Assembly (NCBI GenBank): GCA_026692905.1
Contig: JAPLNL010000029.1
Coordinates: 61,034-125,033, forward strand
Length of the DNA stretch: 64,000 nt
Direction of reading: 5' to 3'
Origin: Planctomycetota bacterium
GTDB lineage: Bacteria > Planctomycetota > Planctomycetia > Pirellulales > Pirellulaceae
Below the pieces are notes generated by a model, which was not told the DNA's origin, made no database searches, and saw only the letters and a program-made list of their open reading frames with translations. Numbering within the stretch: the stretch's first letter is position 1; every line of letters begins with the position of its first letter. Positions 17,689 to 26,908 of the stretch are shown here, piece by piece. Made by a program: the position numbers and the translations under genes.

Positions 17689-18836
17689 ATCCAGAGTTGA
17701 ACTCTGAATTTGAGGAAGTCCTGCTGACGGCTTACTTGGACGACGAAGTGACCGATGAGGAACGCGCTCTTGTTGAGAAACAACTTCGTACCTCCGAGTC
17801 CTCCCGCAAGCTATTAGAGGAGCTTCGTTCGGTTCGCGATCTGGTCGTTCAATTGCGCATGACACAACCAAGCCGAAGCTTTCAGCAAGGGCCTTGGAAC
17901 GACAATAGAGAGACCGTGGCATCTTCCCAAGTTGTTTTGAACGACCATCGATCCGGTTGGAATAAGTCATTCCAAAGACTTGCAAGCTTAGCGGCATTGA
18001 TTGCCGTCGGGGTAGGCGTCAGTGTTCTCCTGTTTGGTCCTAAGTGGAGCACGATGGCTATGACGGAAAACGCAAAGGCGCCACTCGGGGCGGGCGGAAC
18101 CGTGCTTGGGAACGCACAAGCTCCGGCTGCAGTTCCGAAGTCCACGCCTTCCGAACTCGATTTCTTGCTGCCATTGATTCAAAAAGAGGCCGATGCGGAT
18201 TGGTTGGCCGTAGATGGTCGCATGGAGTCGGCGACCATCGTTGATAAAGAGGATCGTGATTTGGCCTTAAAAGAAGCTGAGGCCAGCCCGAAAATTTCGC
18301 CCCCACAGGCCCGATATATCTTTCGATTTCAAGGAACCGTCTCCGATCAAGGCAAAGGGTCATTTGATGGGCTTGATATTGCAAAAAAACGATATGCAGC
18401 CGTCGCAGCGAACGAGTTGAGACTACGCTCCACCAAAAAGGAAATCGACGAAGCTGCCAATCCCATATTGATTGAATTGCAGATATCGTCAGATAACTGG
18501 GCATCAGGTTCCGAACGTCTTCGGCAAATGGGCTTCGATGTCCCTCTTGAGCTACCTCAAACCGAGTACCTGGATTTCACCGCGATTCAAATCCCAAAAG
18601 ATGCTTCGGGGCTGGGTACCACGACCGACATTGCAGTGAACCCGTTGGAAACGGACGTGAAGCAGTCCAATGCGACTCCTGCGATTGGCTGGGTGCTCCG
18701 ACGCATCGATTTAAGTCGTAATCCATTGGATTCGAAACAGGCGAGCGTTACGAACGCTGGTTCGAAAAATGAGCAGCTGGGGACGCAGCCGGAAGGACAA
18801 ACAAGGATTCGCGTTCGAGCGATGAAAAAAGAGTAG
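17685..18836 (+). CDS. Probable membrane anti-sigma factor
   Basis: 383 residues, translationally coupled to the sigma gene. The N-terminal ~60 residues (LLTAYLDDEVTDEERALVEKQL) resemble the anti-sigma domain found beside ECF factors, but the zinc His-Cys-Cys ligands are absent. A single transmembrane helix lies at ~102-120 (LASLAALIAVGVGVSVLLFG). The remaining ~260 residues should be extracytoplasmic and I do not recognise them; they contain long low-complexity linkers. The expected role is to hold the sigma factor inactive until an envelope signal acts on the outer domain. Function is inferred from operon position and topology. Confidence 0.8.
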   Translation: MNPELNSEFEEVLLTAYLDDEVTDEERALVEKQLRTSESSRKLLEELRSVRDLVVQLRMTQPSRSFQQGPWNDNRETVASSQVVLNDHRSGWNKSFQRLASLAALIAVGVGVSVLLFGPKWSTMAMTENAKAPLGAGGTVLGNAQAPAAVPKSTPSELDFLLPLIQKEADADWLAVDGRMESATIVDKEDRDLALKEAEASPKISPPQARYIFRFQGTVSDQGKGSFDGLDIAKKRYAAVAANELRLRSTKKEIDEAANPILIELQISSDNWASGSERLRQMGFDVPLELPQTEYLDFTAIQIPKDASGLGTTTDIAVNPLETDVKQSNATPAIGWVLRRIDLSRNPLDSKQASVTNAGSKNEQLGTQPEGQTRIRVRAMKKE

Positions 18837-18972
18837 CACTGCGGAGTGTCATTTGTCACTGCTTCGCAGTTCATGACTTGTGTAGTCCGCAAACAACACG
18901 GGGCGTCCGTTTTGGTTTCGGTTTGAAATCGAAAAAGTTCTATTTCTTCGATTCAAAACAATCCTGCAATTT

Positions 18973-21684
18973 TTGAGCCGAGGTGCTGCGAAGTCTGCGT
19001 CAAGAGGGTATCGTGAAAGCTTCGGTTTATCGAACAGGCTTGGTTTCCCACTCACGAGAACAGTTCTAGTGGCGTGTTGCAGTACTAATTTCGCACGAAT
19101 CGTTGTCGTTGCAGCTCACAATTGGCTGATCATCGTTGCATTGTTAGCCCACTCCACTGCACCGTGCAAGGCGTCGGAAATCGATGACGTCAAGAACTAC
19201 TTCCGCTCCGGTGACTACGAAGCCTGCATCAAGCTGGCCAGTGAGCAGGTCGAAAAAGGTGTTTGGAACGAACTCTGGCCACGCATGCTGATTGAGTCGT
19301 ATCTTGCGACAGGCGACTACCCTGCTTCTCTGAAAGCATTTGAAAAAGCGAAAGAGCGTTTCGGTGAAAGCATTCGAATGCGACTTGTCGGGGTGCGTGT
19401 CTACAAAATGAACAATGCGGCCAACAAAGCCGAGGAACAGTTGGCTTTTTTGGAAGCGATGTATGTTCGAACGCCTTGGAGGTTCACTAATAAAAGTGAT
19501 CTCGTAGCCGTTGGCGACTTTTTCTTAGCCCGAGGAGCGGATCCCAAAGAGGTCTTGAAAAACTGTTACGACCCAGCAGCCAAGTCGAGTTCTTCAGCTG
19601 AGATGTTCGAAGCCCACATGGCAACAGCTCGGATGGCGATCGATAAAAACGATGACAAAGTCGCTTCACAGTCGCTTGCAAAAGCGATCAAACTAGACGA
19701 GACCGATCCCGAACTGTTTTATCTTCTCGGCAAAAGCTGGAACGCAACCGACCCAGCCAAATCGGCTGAGTACTTTGCTAAGTCGATTGCATTGAATCCC
19801 AAGTTCGTACCAAGCTTGATCCACGCAGCCGAAGCCAGGACGTCGGCAGAGGACTACGATTCAGCCGAAGCGATTCTGGCGGAAGTCGAGAAGGTTAATC
19901 CAAATCTTCCGAAGCTTTGGGCGTTGCGAGCGGCGATTGCTCACCTTCAGGGACGCTACGAGGCCGAAGGGGAAGCCAGGCGCAAAGGCCTCCTTCCATG
20001 GGCATTGAACCCGGAAGTGGATTTCACCATTGGCAAGCAATTGGCTATGCACTACCGATTCACCGAATCCGTCGAATACCAAACACGAGCTCTCAAAATG
20101 GATGCTGACTATGCACCAGCTAAGACGCAGTTAGCGCAGGACCTGTTACGGTTAGGGAAAACCGGTGAGGGATGGGAAGTCGTCGAAGCCGTTCGCAAAA
20201 AAGATCCCTACGACGTTACCGTATTCAACCTTCGCCAGTTAAAAACGGAATTGGAAAAATTTGCCACGCTTGAGGCTCCAGGCTTTGTTATTCGCATGGA
20301 CGCACGCGAAGCCAGAGTCTATGGCCAAGATGTCGTTCAACTGTTAAGCGAAGCGCGGGATATTTTGACGAAGAAGTACGCGGTTCAATTGGAAGAGCCG
20401 GTGTTTGTCGAGATTTTCCCAAAGCAAAAGGAGTTTGCGATCCGGACATTTGGAATGCCGGGTGGCGAAGGGTTCTTGGGTGTCTGCTTCGGCCGCTTGA
20501 TCACTGCCAACTCACCTGCGGCATTGCAAGTCGACTCGAATTGGAAGGCGGTTCTGTGGCATGAGTATTGTCACGTTGTTACCCTTCAAAAAACCAAGAA
20601 CAAGATGCCGCGATGGCTCTCCGAAGGGATCTCCGTCTATGAAGAGCGTCAGCGAAATGCGACCTGGGGTCAGTCGATGGATCCTCTTTATCGCGAGATG
20701 ATTTTGGGAACCGGTTTCGTGCCGGTGAGTAAGCTTAGCGGCGCCTTCTTGCAACCCAAGAGTCCGATGCATTTGCAGTTTGCGTATTACGAGTCTTCGT
20801 TGGTGGTGGAATACTGGATTGAGAAGTATGGCATCGAAGTCATGCGTCGATTGTTGGACGACTTGTCGATCGGCATGCCGGCTGCGGAAGCTCTTAAGCG
20901 AGCACCGGGCACGCTGGAGTTGTTGGACAAGGAGTTTCAGGAATACGCTGTAGGACTTGCCTCAACGTATGGCGAAGGGGTCGACTTTGAAAGGGCCAAC
21001 GAAGAGGATAAGGTGGATGTGGCAAGTTGGCTGGCTGCGCATCCGGAAAATTATTGGGGGCTTCGCAGCCAGTGCATCGCACAAATCAAGGCCAAGAAAT
21101 GGGACGAGGCGCTCGTCATCGCGGACAAACTAAAAGCCATGCTCCCTAATGATGATTCTAATGAAGGTATCTATGCCCTGCTCGCGAGGATTTACCGAGG
21201 CAAGCAAAATGAGCCCGACGAGCGAGCCGCGTTGATCGAGCTCAGTGAGCGATCGTCGGATTGCCGTGAGGCTTTGCTTAGGCTGATCGAAATCGATGAA
21301 AAGCGTGAGGATTGGCCCGCGTTAGAAAAGTGGTCTGAGGCCTTGCAAGCCATCAATCCGATCCGAAGTGACCTTCAGGAGTTGCGAGCTAAGACGTACG
21401 AAAAACAAGGTAACGCGTCGAAGGCAGCGGAGTCTCTTTCCGCATGGCTCGATTTGCAACCCACAGACCCCGCCAGCATTCACTACCGACTAGCGCTAAG
21501 TCTTCGGTCGCTGGGCAAAGCCAAAGAATCCAAGAGGCACGTGCTAATGGCATTGGAGGAGTCGCCAAGGTACAAGGCTGCACTGAAACTTCTAGTCGAG
21601 ATAGCGAGTGCCACGGAGTCGTCTTCTGCTGTGCCTGCGCAAGCTCCATCATCGTCAACAGCTGTGGAGAAGGTTGAGCCATGA
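18973..21684 (+). CDS. Secreted TPR protein with gluzincin (peptidase MA-like) domain
   Basis: 903 residues from a TTG at 18973; a GTG at 19069 would give a tighter signal peptide (hydrophobic stretch IVVVAAHNWLIIVALLAHS) and may be the true start. TPR-like helical repeats run from ~residue 70 to ~400. A zinc-protease module follows with HEYCH at H530-H534 and the downstream glutamate in WLSEGISVYEE, typical of gluzincins of the peptidase MA clan. More TPR repeats (~660-880) end in a Ser/Ala/Pro-rich tail. It is probably periplasmic. The stop overlaps the DUF4159 start in ATGA, so it heads the same operon as the MoxR genes. Confidence 0.85.
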   Translation: MSRGAAKSASRGYRESFGLSNRLGFPLTRTVLVACCSTNFARIVVVAAHNWLIIVALLAHSTAPCKASEIDDVKNYFRSGDYEACIKLASEQVEKGVWNELWPRMLIESYLATGDYPASLKAFEKAKERFGESIRMRLVGVRVYKMNNAANKAEEQLAFLEAMYVRTPWRFTNKSDLVAVGDFFLARGADPKEVLKNCYDPAAKSSSSAEMFEAHMATARMAIDKNDDKVASQSLAKAIKLDETDPELFYLLGKSWNATDPAKSAEYFAKSIALNPKFVPSLIHAAEARTSAEDYDSAEAILAEVEKVNPNLPKLWALRAAIAHLQGRYEAEGEARRKGLLPWALNPEVDFTIGKQLAMHYRFTESVEYQTRALKMDADYAPAKTQLAQDLLRLGKTGEGWEVVEAVRKKDPYDVTVFNLRQLKTELEKFATLEAPGFVIRMDAREARVYGQDVVQLLSEARDILTKKYAVQLEEPVFVEIFPKQKEFAIRTFGMPGGEGFLGVCFGRLITANSPAALQVDSNWKAVLWHEYCHVVTLQKTKNKMPRWLSEGISVYEERQRNATWGQSMDPLYREMILGTGFVPVSKLSGAFLQPKSPMHLQFAYYESSLVVEYWIEKYGIEVMRRLLDDLSIGMPAAEALKRAPGTLELLDKEFQEYAVGLASTYGEGVDFERANEEDKVDVASWLAAHPENYWGLRSQCIAQIKAKKWDEALVIADKLKAMLPNDDSNEGIYALLARIYRGKQNEPDERAALIELSERSSDCREALLRLIEIDEKREDWPALEKWSEALQAINPIRSDLQELRAKTYEKQGNASKAAESLSAWLDLQPTDPASIHYRLALSLRSLGKAKESKRHVLMALEESPRYKAALKLLVEIASATESSSAVPAQAPSSSTAVEKVEP

Positions 21685-22517
21685 GAGGATTTCGGTATCG
21701 CGTGATATCATTGGGGATACTATTGATTGAAATGTGCTCGATGGTTTTGCTCGCGCAACAAGGGGGCCGGCGACGCCGAGGTTTTGAAACTACGGACCGG
21801 AAGGGTGTTCCTGTCTGGGATGTCGATAAGAAGTTTAGCAAGGACGTGTTTACGTTCGTTCGAATCAAGTACGCATCCTGGGGGCGTGGTGGTTGGTATG
21901 TAGATTATAGGGATAGCGAATTGAACTTCTCGTTACGACTGCAGCAGTTGACTACGCTCAAAGTGAATCCAGAACCGATCGTTTTGGAGCTGACCGACCC
22001 GCAACTATTTGATTACCCTTTTATCTACATCATAGAGCCGGGTTCGCTGATGTTCAGCCCTGAGGAAGTTGTCGCTTTGCGGCGATACTTGCTCAATGGA
22101 GGGTTCCTCATGGTGGATGATTTCTGGGGGGATGAACAGTACGAAAACTTTCACTCCCAGATTCGGCGTGTGTTCCCCGATCGCGAGCCTACGGAATTGC
22201 CTTTGGAGCACGAGATATTCCATTGTGTCTACGATCTGAAAGAAAAGCCTCAACTGCCCAGTATAGGCCACGCTCAATGGGGCCGATCAACAGGCGAGAT
22301 TTGGGAACGCACTCCCGATGGTTCCGACAACAGTATTCCGCATTACCGAGCTATTCGAGACGATGCTGGAAGGATCATGGTTTTCATTTGCCACAATACG
22401 GACTTAGGAGATGGCTGGGAACAAGAAGCCGAGGACCCATGGTATTTCGAAGAGTTCTCGGTCAAAAAAGCTTATCCGCTAGGGATCAACATCGTAACGT
22501 ACGCCATGACGCATTGA
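21681..22517 (+). CDS. DUF4159 domain protein
   Basis: 278 residues with an N-terminal hydrophobic signal (VISLGILLIEMCSMVLLA) followed by Arg-rich residues. The body has the DUF4159 hallmarks: FTFVRIKYASWGRGGWYVDYRDSELNF-type opening, LRRYLLNGGFLMVDDFWG and IFHCVYDLKE. The fold is related to glutamine-amidotransferase-like domains, but no catalytic triad is obvious. DUF4159 genes commonly sit beside moxR/DUF58 clusters, as here. It is coupled to the protease upstream by ATGA and separated from moxR by a tandem-repeat block. Exact function unknown. Confidence 0.85.
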   Translation: MRGFRYRVISLGILLIEMCSMVLLAQQGGRRRRGFETTDRKGVPVWDVDKKFSKDVFTFVRIKYASWGRGGWYVDYRDSELNFSLRLQQLTTLKVNPEPIVLELTDPQLFDYPFIYIIEPGSLMFSPEEVVALRRYLLNGGFLMVDDFWGDEQYENFHSQIRRVFPDREPTELPLEHEIFHCVYDLKEKPQLPSIGHAQWGRSTGEIWERTPDGSDNSIPHYRAIRDDAGRIMVFICHNTDLGDGWEQEAEDPWYFEEFSVKKAYPLGINIVTYAMTH

Positions 22518-22522
22518 GAAAG

Positions 22523-22679
22523 AGGCTTAAGGCTTAAGGCTTAAGGATTAAGCGACAACTGACAACTGACAACTGACAACTGACAACTGACAACTGACAA
22601 CTGACAACTGACAACTGACAACTGACAACTGACAACTGACAACTGACAACTGACAACCGAAAACCGAAAACCGAAAACT
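22523..22679. repeat. 7-bp tandem repeats just upstream of moxR
   Basis: Four 7-base units of AGGCTTA (the last is AGGATTA) at 22523-22550. After a 3-base gap come 18 more units at 22554-22679: fourteen GACAACT, one GACAACC, two GAAAACC and one GAAAACT. The block fills almost the whole DUF4159-moxR gap and ends 5 bases before the moxR ATG, so it replaces the usual ribosome-binding site. The identical units suggest recent slippage. Confidence 0.95.
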
Positions 22680-22684
22680 CACCA

Positions 22685-23674
22685 ATGACCCAAAACTACG
22701 ACGAAGAAGCGGCGATTGTAAAACAGATACGTGAGGGGCGTGCGAAGATCGATGCCGAGCTCTCCAAGACGATTGTTGGTCAAAAGGATGTTATTGAGCA
22801 ACTGCTCATTTGTCTTTTCTCCGGTTCCCATTGTTTGATTACCGGAGCTCCGGGATTGGCCAAGACGCTATTGGTGCGCAGTGTCGCTCAGGTTTTTCAT
22901 TTAGAGTTTCGTCGGATCCAGTTTACGCCCGACTTGATGCCGGCTGACATCACCGGGACGGAAATCTTGGATGAAGTGGACGGGCGACGTGTATTGCAGT
23001 TTGTGAAGGGACCGGTCTTCGCCAACGTGATCTTGGCGGACGAAATCAATCGAACGCCACCCAAAACCCAGGCGGCGCTGTTGGAAGCGATGCAAGAGCA
23101 TCAGGTGACATCGGCGGGCAAACGCTATACGCTACCGGAGCCGTTCTTTGTATTGGCGACGCAAAATCCGATCGAAATGGAAGGGACTTATCCATTGCCT
23201 GAGGCCCAACTGGACCGGTTCATGTTCAACGTCAAGATCGACTATTTGCCTTTCAAGGATGAGTTGCAGGTGGTTCTGGACACGACTAGCAAAACGCCGG
23301 AGAAGATTGAGCCGTTGTTCACTGGCGAGGACGTGCTAAAGTTCCACGCAATGGTGCGACGCATGCCGATTGCGGAAGAGGTTGCAGGATATGCCGTTCG
23401 GTTGGTCGCGGCCACGCGGCCTGGCCGTCCCGAGGCGCCTAGCTTTGTCAATCAATGGGTAAATTGGGGTGCTGGTTTGCGAGCTGCCCAGATGTTGGTA
23501 CTTGGGGCGAAGGCCAGGGCGCTTCTCAATGGCCAATCACACGTTTCGATCGAGGACATTCGGGCGTTGGTTCACCCAGTCATGCGGCATCGACTGCTGC
23601 TCGGTTACAAAGCCGAAGCCGAGGGGATCTCGGTCGAGGATTGTGTGGACCGTTTGTTGATTGAGGTCAAGTAG
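22685..23674 (+). CDS. MoxR-family AAA+ ATPase
   Basis: A 329-residue cytoplasmic AAA+ ATPase. Walker A GAPGLAKT is at ~60-67, Walker B VILADEINRTPPKTQ at ~115-129, and sensor 1 in FVLATQNPIEMEGTYPLPEAQLDRF is clear. MoxR proteins act as chaperone-like ATPases that mature or insert von Willebrand A proteins, which are encoded immediately downstream. The ATG at 22685 is preceded only by 7-bp repeats and ACTCACCA, with no Shine-Dalgarno match, so repeat number may influence translation. It is followed after 2 bases by the DUF58 gene. Confidence 0.95.
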   Translation: MTQNYDEEAAIVKQIREGRAKIDAELSKTIVGQKDVIEQLLICLFSGSHCLITGAPGLAKTLLVRSVAQVFHLEFRRIQFTPDLMPADITGTEILDEVDGRRVLQFVKGPVFANVILADEINRTPPKTQAALLEAMQEHQVTSAGKRYTLPEPFFVLATQNPIEMEGTYPLPEAQLDRFMFNVKIDYLPFKDELQVVLDTTSKTPEKIEPLFTGEDVLKFHAMVRRMPIAEEVAGYAVRLVAATRPGRPEAPSFVNQWVNWGAGLRAAQMLVLGAKARALLNGQSHVSIEDIRALVHPVMRHRLLLGYKAEAEGISVEDCVDRLLIEVK

Positions 23675-23676
23675 GA

Positions 23677-24723
23677 ATGGCTGTTCCGAATTCGAAGTCA
23701 GCTTTGAACATTTCGTCATCGAGCATTGCGCCGTCCGGTTCGACGTCCGCGATGGATCGTTGGATCGACATGTCTGCGCTGATGCGGATCAAGAACCTGC
23801 AGCTTCGCGCAAAATCCGTGGTCGACGGTTTTCATAATGGCCTTCATCGCAGCCCATTGCATGGTTTCTCCGTCGAGTTCAGCGAGTATCGGCCGTACAG
23901 TTTGGGGGACGACCCACGAACCATCGATTGGAAATTGTTTGCTCGAAGCGATCGTTTTTATATCAAGAAATTTGAGGATGAAACCAATCGACGCTGTTAC
24001 CTTGTGGTGGACAAGAGCAAGTCGATGGATTTCAGTTCACTTGAGTACAGCAAGTGCGATTATGCGAGGACGGTTGCAGCTACGCTCGCTTACTATTTGA
24101 CATTGCAACGCGATGCGGTTGGGCTTTTGACCTTTGATGAAAACATCTCCGATGTTTTGACAGCGCGGTTTCGGACTGGGCAACTCAAACGGATTCTATC
24201 GTTGTTAGAGAAGCCTTCGTCGGGCGCGTCGACGGATTTGTTGCGACCGCTTTCGCATCTGGCTGACATCGTACGTCAACGTAGCTTGATCATTATCCTG
24301 TCCGATTTCTTGGTCCCAACGGAATCGTTGCGAGTACCGCTTTCGATGCTCAAAGCCAGGCGCCATGACGTAGTCCTGCTGAGGGTTTTGGATCCTGCGG
24401 AAGTTACGTTGAATTTGGAGAAAGCCAGCATGCTTATGGATATTGAGACTGGACGGGAGATCTATGTTGACCCAAATGCCGCGAGAGCTTCCTACCAAAA
24501 AAAATTCCAGCAGCACCAAGCATCCTTGATGGAGCTCGCAGGCCAACTCGGCATCGGCTGGACTTCCTTACAAACGAATGAATCGGTGGAGCATGCCCTT
24601 TTCGATTTCTTGAGTCGTCAGCAGCGATCGAATGTGGGTGGCCCGCGAACACGGTCACAATTAGCTGGTGGCGGAGCATCTAGTGGTTCAGCCACGAGCA
24701 GTGTAGCAGGGGGGCAGCGATGA
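23677..24723 (+). CDS. DUF58 domain protein
   Basis: 348 residues. The core motif FSEYRPYSLGDDPRTIDWKL and the following FARSDRFYIKKFEDETNRR are diagnostic of DUF58, a VWA-related domain that accompanies MoxR. The metal site motif is VVDKSKSM, a DxSxS form. No transmembrane segment is visible, unlike many DUF58 proteins. The C-terminal ~35 residues are Gly/Ser-rich. Position between moxR and the BatA-like gene is the standard arrangement, and the stop overlaps the next ATG in ATGA. Confidence 0.93.
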   Translation: MAVPNSKSALNISSSSIAPSGSTSAMDRWIDMSALMRIKNLQLRAKSVVDGFHNGLHRSPLHGFSVEFSEYRPYSLGDDPRTIDWKLFARSDRFYIKKFEDETNRRCYLVVDKSKSMDFSSLEYSKCDYARTVAATLAYYLTLQRDAVGLLTFDENISDVLTARFRTGQLKRILSLLEKPSSGASTDLLRPLSHLADIVRQRSLIIILSDFLVPTESLRVPLSMLKARRHDVVLLRVLDPAEVTLNLEKASMLMDIETGREIYVDPNAARASYQKKFQQHQASLMELAGQLGIGWTSLQTNESVEHALFDFLSRQQRSNVGGPRTRSQLAGGGASSGSATSSVAGGQR

Positions 24724-26906
24724 GTTTCCTGGCTCCGTTGTATGCTTTGGCAGGACTTGCGATTGCGCTGCCGATTCTGTTTCATTTGATTCGAAGTCGG
24801 CCCAAAGAGCAAAAGCTAATGAGTTCGCTCATGTTTCTTGAGCCAACGCCTCCTAAGCTAACTCGACCGAGCAAAGTCGATCAGTGGTTGCTGTTGCTGC
24901 TGCGCGCGATTGCGATCGGGTTGCTTGCGTTCGCCTTTACACGACCTTATTGGAATGCTCCCGCCGAAAAAGACACGGATAAGATTGGGGTTCAAAGGAT
25001 TTTGCTGATCGACACCAGCGCCAGTATGCGACGCGATGGGCTTTGGGATGCAGCGACCCAGCGGGCGGAACAGATTGTTCGACAGTCTGGCCCAACCGAC
25101 GCGATTTCCGTTTACCAGTTCGATGCGACCATGCGCCCGTTGATCGGGATCGAGAGCGCTTTGCAAACCCCGGCTGCGCAGCGCCAGACGCAAGCGTTAG
25201 CCGGTCTGAAGAACCTTGCACCAACTTGGATGCATACGGATTTAGGATTGAGTTTGCTGACTGCTGCCGATCTTTTGCAAACCGATTGGGACTCATCATC
25301 GGACTCGAATGCGACGTTGAGTGAGATCGTGGTTGTAACGGATTTTCAGAACGGTGCCGAGTTAGAACGGCTTGCCGAGTACACTTGGCCTGCGTCCTGC
25401 AAAGTTCGAATCGAACGGGTCGAGGCGAGGGTGAAAGGGAATGCCAGTCTAACTTTGTTAACCCCTGAAGATGTGCTAAACAAGGACACATCGACCCGCC
25501 GCGATACGCCATCGGGAGGTAGTGCGACCACCGCGCTCGCAGATGCGGAACAGCTTCGCGTACGGGTTTCAAACACAGTTGGCTCAGCGAACGAATCGTT
25601 TCGATTGCATTGGCTCGACGGCGAACTCCGTCCGATCGAGGAGTCGCTTACTTCGTGCCGTGTTCCAGCTGGCAGTTCGTTGACGGTGCGAATGGCTGCT
25701 CCACCGAAAGGGGCGGTTGCCATTGAGCTTGATGGAGACAGTTCGGACTTTGACAACCGTTATTTCTTTTGTCGGACAGAGCCGATACAGACTAGACTGA
25801 TTTGCGTTGAATCCGCAAGCAGAGCACCAGACGAATCGCTGGGCTATTTCCTGGCCCAGTTACCGCTAAGCGATGCGACGCGAAAGGTTTCCTATCAACA
25901 ACGTCAACCAGCTTCAATCGATCCATGGCCCTCTGCTGCTGAAACGCCGCTCATTGTGGCTTCCCATGAATTAGTTTCTTCGGACATGGATGGGTTGGGA
26001 GAGTATATGAACCAGGGTGGCAGTTTGCTCTGGGTTTGGGATACAGGTGCTGTATCGAATGACGTTGAAGGTTCGAGCATATCAGTCGACTACGCACTTG
26101 GAATGCAGAAGCTAGCCGGGTCCAACGACGGTGAAGTTTCGGAAGCAAAAGTTCGTCAATATGCGATGTTGGAATCGGTGGACTTCAAGCATCCATTGTT
26201 CGCAGACCTCGCCGATTCCAAATTCAATGATTTTTCCAAGTTGCGATTTTGGAAGCACCGTCGGATTCAATCGCAGCCTTCGGACGAATGGCGGGTTTTG
26301 GCAAAGTTCGATGACGGTTCGCCGGCCTTGATCTACAAAGAGCGAGGGGCCGGGAAGCTTTGGATTCTATTGTCGGGTTGGCAACCGCTCGAGAGCCAGT
26401 TGGCTTTGTCGACCAAGTTTGTGCCTCTAATATCTGGTTTGTTTCGAATCTCGGCACCTGTGATCCACGATGATGTTTCGTATCGAGTGGGCGCGACGCT
26501 GACGATTCCGGGCGATCAGAAAATACTGGACCGATCTGGCCGTGAGGTTTCCGCTGAGAAAAGCGATAAGGAAATCGGTGAGAAAACAGATGGGAAGGGT
26601 GTCAAGACAGCCGCGTTGTCAGAGCCGGGAGTCTTTCGTCGTCAAAATGCAAACGGTACTGAGACTTGGCTGGCTGTGAATGCAATGGATTCCGAAAGCA
26701 ACACTTCGGTTGGCGGACTTGAGCGATTGGAAAAGCTTGGCGTCGTTATGTCCGATAGCAAGCCGCCGAAATCGGATGAATCGACTCGCCGCCAATTGAG
26801 AGCGGTTGAGCTAGAATCACAGCAGGGCTGGTGGCGGTGGATGATCTTCGGTGTCATTGGCGTTATTGGTGTGGAATCTTTATTATGCATTCGCAAAGCA
26901 GGTTGA
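24720..26906 (+). CDS. BatA-like membrane protein with VWA domain
   Basis: 728 residues. The N-terminus carries the BatA-type double helix: a first span (YALAGLAIALPILFHLI), then LMSSLMFLEPTPPK, then a second span (LLLLLRAIAIGLLAFAF). A VWA domain follows with the MIDAS motif LIDTSASM. The middle part includes a glutamine-amidotransferase-like segment (LGEYMNQGGSLLWVWD), and a last helix lies near the C-terminus (MIFGVIGVIGVESLLC). It probably forms a membrane complex with the downstream VWA protein under MoxR control. It is coupled to its neighbours by ATGA upstream and a 2-base gap downstream. Confidence 0.9.
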   Translation: MSFLAPLYALAGLAIALPILFHLIRSRPKEQKLMSSLMFLEPTPPKLTRPSKVDQWLLLLLRAIAIGLLAFAFTRPYWNAPAEKDTDKIGVQRILLIDTSASMRRDGLWDAATQRAEQIVRQSGPTDAISVYQFDATMRPLIGIESALQTPAAQRQTQALAGLKNLAPTWMHTDLGLSLLTAADLLQTDWDSSSDSNATLSEIVVVTDFQNGAELERLAEYTWPASCKVRIERVEARVKGNASLTLLTPEDVLNKDTSTRRDTPSGGSATTALADAEQLRVRVSNTVGSANESFRLHWLDGELRPIEESLTSCRVPAGSSLTVRMAAPPKGAVAIELDGDSSDFDNRYFFCRTEPIQTRLICVESASRAPDESLGYFLAQLPLSDATRKVSYQQRQPASIDPWPSAAETPLIVASHELVSSDMDGLGEYMNQGGSLLWVWDTGAVSNDVEGSSISVDYALGMQKLAGSNDGEVSEAKVRQYAMLESVDFKHPLFADLADSKFNDFSKLRFWKHRRIQSQPSDEWRVLAKFDDGSPALIYKERGAGKLWILLSGWQPLESQLALSTKFVPLISGLFRISAPVIHDDVSYRVGATLTIPGDQKILDRSGREVSAEKSDKEIGEKTDGKGVKTAALSEPGVFRRQNANGTETWLAVNAMDSESNTSVGGLERLEKLGVVMSDSKPPKSDESTRRQLRAVELESQQGWWRWMIFGVIGVIGVESLLCIRKAG

Positions 26907-26908
26907 GC

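Noticed and set aside
26831-26908. N-terminal extension of the coiled-coil protein
   Set aside because: It lies wholly within the upstream BatA-like gene; the ATG at 26909, two bases after its stop, fits operon spacing.
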